From: Phycisphaerae bacterium
GTDB taxonomy: Bacteria; Planctomycetota; Phycisphaerae; UBA1845
Assembly: GCA_029260025.1 (NCBI GenBank)
Contig: JAJDDZ010000043.1
Span: 1 to 37,727 of the forward strand
Length of the DNA: 37,727 nucleotides
Direction of reading: 5' to 3'
Shown: positions 19,851 through 27,576 of the stretch, piece by piece
How positions within the stretch are numbered: the first letter of the stretch is position 1
How the letters are laid out: the number at the start of each line of letters is the position of its first letter
Translations under genes and position numbers: made by a program
Notes under the pieces: model-generated
The model's input: the letters and a program-made list of their open reading frames with translations, nothing else
Database searches by the model: none
Told to the model about the DNA's origin: nothing

Positions 19851-21320
19851 TTATGAGGGCTGTTCTTCTAGCTCCTCGTCCGTTCCGGTCGCGTGGGTCT
19901 TAACCTCATTACCCTCGACGACCGGCTCTCCAACCTCTGCTTCAGGCGAAACCACGACATCGGTCACTGGGGATTCATCCGCCGTCTCCAACGTACCGCC
20001 ATCAAGGGCGTGAATCTCGGCACTAGCAATCTCGGTCGCATCAACCTCAGTGGCCCCAGCCTCAGCGGTCTCGACGCTTTTCTCCGCAAGGGACGGACCC
20101 GCTCCCGCAAACTCAGACCGCATCGACTCGCGGGATTCTTGCTCAAGTTTTTTTGCTTCAGCAGCCTCCGCCGCAAGCGCATCGGCCGCACCATTAGCAG
20201 CCTCGACCATCGTCTTAGCGAGCTCCGGATCGACGCCGAGTTCGTTTGTGAGCGGGTCAGCGCCGACAGCCTTCACGTCGGCAACGGAAATCACGCCCAT
20301 CGCCAGAAGTTTATCAAGGAGAACATCATCAACGCCGTCAATGATCTTCAGTACTCGTTCCATCCCGTCCATGTTGCGGTCATAATCTGCTGGAGTAAGA
20401 ATATCGATGTCCCAACCAGTCAACCGAGCACCGAGTCGGACGTTTTGCCCGCGCTTCCCGATCGCAAGGGACAACTGATCCTCGTCAACGACCACCGTCG
20501 CACGACCCAGCTCAAAGCACAGAAAAGTCTCTTTCACCTCAGCCGGCTTAAGCGCGTTGCTAATTAGCACCTGGGAGGATTCGTTCCATCGAACAATGTC
20601 GATCTTTTCGCCACCAAGCTCATCAACAATGTTCCGTATGCGACTTCCGCGCACGCCGACGCAAGCGCCGACCGGATCAACCTTCATGTCGATCGACGAC
20701 ACCGCGATTTTCGTGCGATAGCCTGCCTCACGAGCCAAAGCCCGAACCTCGATCACTTTTTCGGCGACCTCAGGGACTTCCAGTTCAAAGAGCTTACGGA
20801 TGTAGTCCGGGTGAGTTTGGGTAAGAACGATCCGCACCTGATTCGTTTCTTCGCGAACGTCAAGAATCATCCCCCGAATCCGCTCGCCAGGATGGTGCAT
20901 CTGACCAGGAATCTGCTCGCTTCGGGGCATGAACGCCTCAACACGCCCAAGATTTACAGTAAGCCCCCCGCCCTCATATCTGGTAACCGTACCGGTCACA
21001 ATCGTTCCAACGAGTTGCGAATACTCATCGAAGATTGAATTGCGCTCGTCTTCTCGGATCCGCTGAATCATCACTTGCTTAGCAGTCTGCGCGGCGATTC
21101 GACCCAACGACTGCATATCGATCGGCTTTCCTGCGACAAAGGCTTCAATCACCCCAGTCTGGCGATCGATCGAGGCGGAAGCTTCCTCCTCTTCGCCGCA
21201 ACCAAAGTGCTTGCGCGCGGCTGAAACAATCGCTGCTTCAAGGTCAGCAAAGACGCTCTCTTTGTCGATCGCCTTGTCTCGACTAATCGAGTCAATGAAT
21301 CTGATCAGATCCGTATTCAT
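19851..21320 (-). CDS. nusA: transcription termination/antitermination factor NusA
   Basis: MNTDLIRFIDSISRDKAIDKESVFADLEAAIVSAARKHFG, S1 domain (VGTIVTGTVTRYEGGGLTVNLGRVEAFMPRSEQIPG), KH domains (DPVGACVGVRGSRIRNIVDELGGEKIDIV; LAIGKRGQNVRLGARLTGWDIDI). Confidence 0.95.
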   Translation of the reverse strand: MNTDLIRFIDSISRDKAIDKESVFADLEAAIVSAARKHFGCGEEEEASASIDRQTGVIEAFVAGKPIDMQSLGRIAAQTAKQVMIQRIREDERNSIFDEYSQLVGTIVTGTVTRYEGGGLTVNLGRVEAFMPRSEQIPGQMHHPGERIRGMILDVREETNQVRIVLTQTHPDYIRKLFELEVPEVAEKVIEVRALAREAGYRTKIAVSSIDMKVDPVGACVGVRGSRIRNIVDELGGEKIDIVRWNESSQVLISNALKPAEVKETFLCFELGRATVVVDEDQLSLAIGKRGQNVRLGARLTGWDIDILTPADYDRNMDGMERVLKIIDGVDDVLLDKLLAMGVISVADVKAVGADPLTNELGVDPELAKTMVEAANGAADALAAEAAEAKKLEQESRESMRSEFAGAGPSLAEKSVETAEAGATEVDATEIASAEIHALDGGTLETADESPVTDVVVSPEAEVGEPVVEGNEVKTHATGTDEELEEQPS

Positions 21321-21343
21321 CTCGTTACGTCTGTTCCTTCCGA

Positions 21344-21373
21344 GCAGCCGTCGCCAAATCAGGCGACCGCTGC
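21344..21373 (-). other. hairpin in nusA 5' leader
   Basis: GCAGC-C-GTCGCC-AAATCA-GGCGAC-C-GCTGC: 11 bp with one C/C mismatch (G/G on the other strand), ending 24 nt upstream of the nusA ATG. Confidence 0.55.
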
Positions 21374-21381
21374 TAGTCAAC

Positions 21382-21413
21382 AAAAAAACGTGGGCGCAAA
21401 ACGCGATCCCACG
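21382..21413 (-). terminator. intrinsic terminator (possible attenuator) upstream of nusA
   Basis: On - strand: CGTGGG-AT-CGC-GTTTT-GCG-CCCACG followed immediately by TTTTTTT. About 62 nt upstream of the nusA start codon. Confidence 0.75.
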
Positions 21414-21926
21414 CGGGCAAATAACTGCTTGACCTGGATGGGGCAATCTTAGTGCATCACCGCGCTCCGCATGATCCAAACAGAACCCGCTGGTCGGCCC
21501 TATTCCGCACAAACAACCTGCGATGTTTGCAAGACCTAACCATGTTGCGAGAATCTCGTCATCACTTCACCAAACACGCCCCCGCTCATCCTGGGAACGC
21601 TCTTCAATAGCTCAACCTGACGCCCGTACCCAGATACCGGCACGCTAGGCGCAGAACCACACCGTCTCCGACTCAACGAGAGTACGCAGACAATCTGTTT
21701 CGAGCGAAATCCATTGTAATGGCCCTCGCTCATGCGTCAATTCAATCTTCTCAGCACAACGTGATATGGCCTCCTCACAGCTCAGTTTTCTCAATCTACC
21801 TAAACTGCCGCCATAGGACCTAGCTCCAGAACTGGGAATCAAACTTCAATTGATGAACCGCTAGATCGTCCATTTGCCAAAAAAGCGTGAAGCGGGCATC
21901 CTCTATTGGCACAAGGAGGTACTTCG

Positions 21927-22442
21927 ATGCGAAAAATATGGAAATCCCTATCCAGAAACACTGCCCCCCTCTTCGGTATCATCCTGATCGCCTCCGGCGG
22001 GTGCGAGTTGGCGATACCGGATGAAACAACGCCGGATAGCGAAATCGGACGACCTGCCGAGCAGTTCGTAACCATCGCCTTCCGAAATCTCTCAACTGTC
22101 AATACGGTAGATGTAGAATTCCATGCGGTGACATCGGTGGAAGTCAGCCTCCCCGAGGGGCTATTCACTGACGAAAACCGGGTGTCGGAAAGCTTAGGCG
22201 TAGCAGGAACCGGGTTGCTCATCCCAGGAGCAACCGACATCCTTGAGATCTCCTGCACAGAAAACCTGGTCATCGGAACCGCAGGCGGCACATTCCTCGA
22301 CAATGAAACCGGCGAACTCAATGGACGCGGGGAACCACGGTGGCTGGACGCGACTTCGGCGGGACTCTGTGGCGCGATCGTCGGATTTACGTTTGAGAGC
22401 AGTGGCGATACATTCGCAACCAAAGTCGAGATCAGACGCTAA
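21927..22442 (+). CDS. small putative lipoprotein/secreted protein, unknown function
   Basis: AAGGAGGT Shine-Dalgarno at 21913-21920, start MRKIWKSLSRN, hydrophobic segment ending IASGGC. Confidence 0.65.
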   Translation: MRKIWKSLSRNTAPLFGIILIASGGCELAIPDETTPDSEIGRPAEQFVTIAFRNLSTVNTVDVEFHAVTSVEVSLPEGLFTDENRVSESLGVAGTGLLIPGATDILEISCTENLVIGTAGGTFLDNETGELNGRGEPRWLDATSAGLCGAIVGFTFESSGDTFATKVEIRR

Positions 22443-22514
22443 CGATTAGGAACGCTTTATCGCCATGGCGTAAAAGCAATCGCCATAGCTTACAAGAATG
22501 GAGACGAGGTCGGG

Positions 22515-24140
22515 ATGGCCACACTTCGATACCTAGACGACAACGGGCAATGTCTGGCGTACAAGCTCAGCACAGGTCAGGTTCTGATCGGTCGTGCAGA
22601 GACATGCCAAGTCACGGTCGAGTCCGACATGATTTCTCGGGAGCATGCCCGGGTAGAGCTGACTCCAGACGGACGTTTTCGCGCCGTCGATCTCGGCAGC
22701 CGCAACAAGACCTTCGTCAACGGTGAGCAGATCACCGAAACGATTCTGACCGCCGGAGACATCCTTCGCGTGGGCGACCGCATCTTTGAATTCGTCGACG
22801 AAACCAACGTCTCCGAAGTTCTCGACATGCGATTTCTCACGCCGGAGAAGGGCGAGCCCCCAGGGGCGGAGTGGGCCAAGATCAAACAACCCATTTCGCT
22901 GACCATCGCCCAGCTCGAGCGCATCGCTCAGGTCGGCGCGGACAAACCCCTCACCGGGCGCGCCGAAGATGTAGCCTCAACTGCCCTCGGTCGAGTTATT
23001 CTCGATCTCAATGCAGAGCGCGGGTTCATCGCCCTTCGCGGAGACAAGAAAACGGACCTGCGACCCATCAGCCACCGCGGGCTTGCCCAGACCCCGGGCG
23101 GATCACTCACACCGGTCAGCGAAGCTTTCGTCATCGCCCCGCTACTCCAGCAGGTCGCCGGTTGCTATCCGCAGACAGCACGTCAAATGGACAAGAAACT
23201 CGGATACGCCGTCACAGGCGTCGTCGCTCCGCTGACCGACCGCGGTGAAATCATCGGCGTGCTCTACGTCGATCGCCCCGGAGGAAAAAGGCCCTTTCCA
23301 GCAACAAGCACCGCCTACGCCACCGCCGCCGGCGCACAAATCGGCAGTTTGCTTGGGAGTACGCTTCGTAGTTTGCCCAACACAGCCGCACGCGAGAGCG
23401 CAGCCTGGATGACAACGATCGGCCGCGTCCAGACCGCCCTTTCCGAGACATCAGAATCCAGCGAAGCTTACCAAGTCGCCGACAAGTGCTTCCCTGGTCG
23501 CGCAAGGCGCGGCGACTTCATTTGGGTTGACCATATCGATGAACATCGTTTGTCAATTCTTTTGGTCGACTGCGGCGGACACGGTATGACCGGACTCGCG
23601 CAAGCTGCGTTGATTCGCGGCGCTGTCTCGACAGCAGTTCGAATTGACGATGACGCCGTCATGGACCCCGCAACGATTTTCAACGCAATCAACACAACCC
23701 TCGCCAACTCGAGCGCAAGACAAGTGGTACCTACCATCTACCTCGCGATCGACAGCTCAATTGGAAAGCTCTCCTACATCAACGCCGGCGGTGTACCGCC
23801 TCTCCTAATGCTCAAGGCCGGGCGACTGCTTACGATGGATCAGACTTCGCTCGTCCTCGGCGTTGACGCCGACTATTCCTACGAAGCAACCCGCGTTGAT
23901 CTCCCCGACGCTTTTAGGCTCATCGCATACACCGACGGATTGATCGATGCCGCCAGCGCAGCAGGCGAAGCCCTGGGAAGCGACCGACTGCACGACGCCT
24001 TGCTAGTAAGCGATTCCTTCGGATCGGCTGAAGAGGTCCTCGCCCGAATCACGAAACTCTGGGCGACGCACCTTTCCGGCGCCATCCCAGACGATGACGC
24101 ATCCGCTCTCGTAGTCGCGCGGGGATGGGTCGCATCATGA
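22515..24140 (+). CDS. FHA-GAF-SpoIIE/PP2C-type serine phosphatase
   Basis: FHA motif GRAETCQVTVESDMISREHARVEL...DLGSRNKTFVNGEQI; GAF-like middle; SpoIIE phosphatase RRGDFIWVD...LLVDCGGHGMTG...YINAGGVPPLLML...YTDGLIDA...DDDASALVV. Confidence 0.85.
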   Translation: MATLRYLDDNGQCLAYKLSTGQVLIGRAETCQVTVESDMISREHARVELTPDGRFRAVDLGSRNKTFVNGEQITETILTAGDILRVGDRIFEFVDETNVSEVLDMRFLTPEKGEPPGAEWAKIKQPISLTIAQLERIAQVGADKPLTGRAEDVASTALGRVILDLNAERGFIALRGDKKTDLRPISHRGLAQTPGGSLTPVSEAFVIAPLLQQVAGCYPQTARQMDKKLGYAVTGVVAPLTDRGEIIGVLYVDRPGGKRPFPATSTAYATAAGAQIGSLLGSTLRSLPNTAARESAAWMTTIGRVQTALSETSESSEAYQVADKCFPGRARRGDFIWVDHIDEHRLSILLVDCGGHGMTGLAQAALIRGAVSTAVRIDDDAVMDPATIFNAINTTLANSSARQVVPTIYLAIDSSIGKLSYINAGGVPPLLMLKAGRLLTMDQTSLVLGVDADYSYEATRVDLPDAFRLIAYTDGLIDAASAAGEALGSDRLHDALLVSDSFGSAEEVLARITKLWATHLSGAIPDDDASALVVARGWVAS

Positions 24141-25813
24141 TCGCCGCCGAAGCAGCCGAACAGCTCATCGTATCCAAATTGATCAGTAGCGGAACGATCC
24201 CAGCGATCCAGTTGGATAACCACCGGCGCGAATCAGAGATCGACGGCGTCCCGCTCATCGAGGTCTTGATTCGCAACGATGTTGTCAGCGAAGCAGACGT
24301 TGGACAGTTCTACGCCGACGTGTCGGGCCTACGATTCCTAGACCTCACCAGAAGAAGACCAACAAACGCATGGGTGCTCACCCTTCCCGAAAACATCGCG
24401 AGACAGCGCCAATGCTTGCTCTTTGGGGAAGTATCGGGGCAACTCGTCGCAGCTGTCTCCGACCCCATCGATCCCGCGGTCCGTTCGTCAATCCAGGCGC
24501 GTTTTGAACGCCCCATCCAATACGTCGTAAGCCCCCGGTTCCAAATTCGGGCCGTTCTCGATGAGGTCTATTCAGAAGCCCGCGCCAAGGGCGCAAGAAT
24601 GACCGCACTCCCCCCGCCCTCAGCGCGAGTGGCTGAGTCCACCGGTACTGGCGTGAACATCGTCGAACAGTTTGATAGTATCATCGACGAAGCAGTCGAT
24701 CGCCGAGCGAGCGATATCCATGTCGAACCAGAAGTCGACCGTGTTCGAATCCGTTTGCGCATCGACGGAAGACTTATCGAAGCCCGCGCCTTCCCCGCAG
24801 AGGTGGCCGCCGCACTAGTGTCGAGAATCAAGGTTTTATCCAACCTCGATATCACGGAACGCCGCAAACCCCAAGACGGACGTTTCACACAACGCAGCTT
24901 TGATCAAAATATAGACGTACGTGTCGCCGTGATTCCCGGCGCCCGAGGCGAACGCGTCACCCTGCGGCTCCTCGCCCAAAACCGATCCGCCCTTTCCCTA
25001 GAAAGTCTGGGAATGGGAATCGAGCTGAGACAAGCGTTCGAGCGACTGATTCATCGCCCGTACGGGATCATTCTAATCACCGGCCCTACCGGAAGCGGAA
25101 AAACCACGACTCTCTACGTCGCCCTTCAGCAAGTCAACACCATCGACCGACACATTATTACGATTGAAGACCCCGTCGAATACGAAATGCCGGGCATCAA
25201 CCAAGTCGCCGTTGACGAGGAATATGGCGTCTCGTTTTCATTGGCACTGCGTAGCATCCTCCGTCACGACCCCGACATCATTATGGTCGGAGAAATTCGC
25301 GACGAGTCCACGGCAAGGCTCGCCATCGAGGCATCACTCACCGGTCACCTCGTTTTCGCCACACTACACACCAACACAGCCGTTGGCGCAGTGACAAGAC
25401 TCTTAGACATGGGGTGCGAACCCTATCTGGTCGCGAGCGCCCTCATCGGAACAATGGCACAAAGACTCGTTCGGAAAATCTGCACGAACTGTCGCAGAGG
25501 ATACGAGCCAACCCTCGCAGAAAAAAAGATCATGGGCATCCCCCCAGAACGCCCCGGCGTGCAAATCTTTCGAGGAGCAGGTTGCTCGCGATGTCTGCGT
25601 AGTGGCTACTATGATAGAGCGGGCGTCTTCGAGTACGTACCCTTCGATCAGGGTTTAGCCAACCTTGTCATAGAAAAAGCAACAACAGAGATGCTACAAC
25701 AATACGCACTCGAACATGGCGCGATCACCTTGCGCGACGACACCATGGCCAAGGTCCGCGAAGGCGGAACGACGCTTGAAGAAGCACTCCGCGTCACGAC
25801 CTTCACCGACTAG
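24137..25813 (+). CDS. GspE/PilB-family type II/IV secretion ATPase
   Basis: MshEN-like N-terminus, Walker A GPTGSGKTTTLY, EDPVEYEMPGINQVAVD, FSLALRSILRHDPDIIMVGEIRD, tetracysteine CTNCRRGY...CSRC. ATGA overlap with the upstream stop. Confidence 0.9.
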   Translation: MIAAEAAEQLIVSKLISSGTIPAIQLDNHRRESEIDGVPLIEVLIRNDVVSEADVGQFYADVSGLRFLDLTRRRPTNAWVLTLPENIARQRQCLLFGEVSGQLVAAVSDPIDPAVRSSIQARFERPIQYVVSPRFQIRAVLDEVYSEARAKGARMTALPPPSARVAESTGTGVNIVEQFDSIIDEAVDRRASDIHVEPEVDRVRIRLRIDGRLIEARAFPAEVAAALVSRIKVLSNLDITERRKPQDGRFTQRSFDQNIDVRVAVIPGARGERVTLRLLAQNRSALSLESLGMGIELRQAFERLIHRPYGIILITGPTGSGKTTTLYVALQQVNTIDRHIITIEDPVEYEMPGINQVAVDEEYGVSFSLALRSILRHDPDIIMVGEIRDESTARLAIEASLTGHLVFATLHTNTAVGAVTRLLDMGCEPYLVASALIGTMAQRLVRKICTNCRRGYEPTLAEKKIMGIPPERPGVQIFRGAGCSRCLRSGYYDRAGVFEYVPFDQGLANLVIEKATTEMLQQYALEHGAITLRDDTMAKVREGGTTLEEALRVTTFTD

Positions 25814-25820
25814 CGCACAA

Positions 25821-25852
25821 GAAGACCCTCACGAATGAACGCGAGGGTCTTC
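25821..25852. terminator. bidirectional hairpin between convergent gspE-like and zinc-ribbon genes
   Basis: Perfect 10-bp inverted repeat GAAGACCCTC ... GAGGGTCTTC with 12-nt loop. Confidence 0.7.
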
Positions 25853-25876
25853 AAAGTTCTCTTGCAATTCGCGGAC

Positions 25877-26197
25877 TTAGCTACTGCGGCTTCGATAGCA
25901 GTCGCGGCAATACACCGGTCGACCTTCAACAGGTTTGAACGGAACCTCAGTTTCCGTGCCGCATGCTTCACAAGTCGCCGGGTGGAATTCGCGAGGAGGG
26001 CGCGAATCGCCATAGCCACCGCCCCCACCACCGCCGCCACCGCGCGGGCTTGAAGCCTTTCGTTTTGCTCGGCAGTCACGGCAACGCTTGGGTTCATTAG
26101 TGAACCCGCGCTCTGCATAGCGTGCCTGGTCATCAGCAGAGTGGATGAAATCAGTACCACAATCTTCACATGGGATCGTCTTATCCTCGAACGACAT
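25877..26197 (-). CDS. double zinc-ribbon protein with poly-Gly linker
   Basis: CEDCGTDFIHSADDQARYAERGFTNEPKRCRDCRAKRK - Gly9 linker - CEACGTETEVPFKPVEGRPVYCRDC: two paired CxxC modules. Confidence 0.8.
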   Translation of the reverse strand: MSFEDKTIPCEDCGTDFIHSADDQARYAERGFTNEPKRCRDCRAKRKASSPRGGGGGGGGGYGDSRPPREFHPATCEACGTETEVPFKPVEGRPVYCRDCYRSRSS

Positions 26198-26394
26198 TTA
26201 CTCAGCCTCCATTGGGTCGGGCAAACCGGTGAGAACTCCTCGTACGTCTCGGTCGTGGGAAAAGACGATCGGACTAGATGCACCCCGCTAGGGACCGGCG
26301 GTAAGCCCAAGTTTTAATTACTGGTATCTCATCGCCCGGCAACCCCGCTGTCAACCCTAGCCCCACCTCCCCTGTTCGCCCCAAACGACCAAAC

Positions 26395-27345
26395 TCACTT
26401 CCTAGTCGAAAAGAGCGCCCCGAGCGCTGCGCGCTCCCGCTTCGGATCGAATAACCCCTTGAGCTCCGAGCACTCCAGCTTGAGGCGATCATGGAAACGC
26501 CGATCCGCTTCCGCTCGAACCAGCATCTTCAAAAGGGCTCCCGTATCTCCGACCGGAAAATATCCCGGATACCCACGGCCCAGAAGCCCAATAGACCCCG
26601 CGATTCGTGACGAAACCACCGGCGTCCCCATTACAATCGCTTCTCCGATCGCATTGGCACCCCCCTCCGACTTCGATGAAAGCACGCACAAATCGCTCGC
26701 CCCCATCGCTCGCAGCACCGCAGCACGAGGCCTATCCCCCATCCAACGATATCGCGAGTTGCGCGCCTGCTCTTGGAGCGCGCGACGCCGCATCGCATCA
26801 GAAAGGGCCGCGCCAAAGTGAACAACTTCGATCCGTGAAGACGCAGGCAATCCCCGAGCAGCCATCGCAGCGCGAAACGGATCTTTCACCAACCGAAGAT
26901 GCCCCACTACCACAACCCGGAAATTCTTCTTGTTGCGAGGCGCCCTAAGCGCAACAGGCTCAACGGATTGAAAAACCACCGACGCCTTCCGGCGATGCGT
27001 TCGGGGAATTTCTTGAAGCGCCAGAGGCTGAAGCACGACGAGACGATTTGCCACCTCAAGCGACCTCATCGCCGCACGCGACGCACAAAGGTCCCCGTAA
27101 ACATCAGTCCCAGTCAGTGCAACAACAACGGTCGATTGCGGTAGCGATTTGTGAAACCGAATCACAGACAATGAGCTCTTCACAGCATGGAGGGCAATGA
27201 GACCATCGAACCTCCCGGTCTCATATGATGTCAGAACCGAAACCCGATGACCCAACGAGCGCAACAACCGCGCCCACCGATTCGCTGTAATTCGGTTACC
27301 CTTGCGAGTCCCCGAAGCGGCTGGTGTAACTATCGCCAGATGCAT
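26395..27345 (-). CDS. SenB-like (TIGR04348-type) glycosyltransferase
   Basis: MHLAIVTPAASGTRKGNRITANRWARLLRSLGHRVSVL, LIALHAVKSSLSVIRFHKSLPQSTVVVALTGTDVYGDL, ANRLVVLQPLAL: recalled signature of the selenosugar synthase/TIGR04348 family; GT-B C-terminal region SEGGANAIGEAIVMGTPVVSSRIAG. Confidence 0.65.
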   Translation of the reverse strand: MHLAIVTPAASGTRKGNRITANRWARLLRSLGHRVSVLTSYETGRFDGLIALHAVKSSLSVIRFHKSLPQSTVVVALTGTDVYGDLCASRAAMRSLEVANRLVVLQPLALQEIPRTHRRKASVVFQSVEPVALRAPRNKKNFRVVVVGHLRLVKDPFRAAMAARGLPASSRIEVVHFGAALSDAMRRRALQEQARNSRYRWMGDRPRAAVLRAMGASDLCVLSSKSEGGANAIGEAIVMGTPVVSSRIAGSIGLLGRGYPGYFPVGDTGALLKMLVRAEADRRFHDRLKLECSELKGLFDPKRERAALGALFSTRK

Positions 27346-27576
27346 ATCCGTCCGTCCCTACCTCTGACACGATTCAACCCGTCACAAAAAAATCCGCCGG
27401 TCCGTGCTCCCCACCGCGAGTAAAGCCCTTTTCTGCCGCGCAACCGCTGTTTCCGATACCGGACCTCGCGCGTGGAACGCATCCTGCAGCAACCCCAGCG
27501 GGCATGTCCGGCCCGGTGTTCCTTTCAAGGTTCGCGAGCGGTGCACCGACCCCGGACCAAGTAAGGAGAGTATCGC

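Noticed and set aside
21321-21512. In-frame N-terminal extension of NusA (MCGIGPTSGFCLDH...)
   Set aside because: Would translate through the terminator hairpin and T7; canonical NusA starts at MNTDLIRFID. Treated as leader instead.
21536-21842. Two short minus-strand ORFs upstream of nusA
   Set aside because: 65 aa each, mutually overlapping, no SD or motif; probably non-coding intergenic DNA.
25990-26050. GCC/CCG-rich trinucleotide run
   Set aside because: Simply encodes the Gly9 linker between the two zinc ribbons; similar Gly runs occur in the IF-2 linker. Not a repeat locus in its own right.
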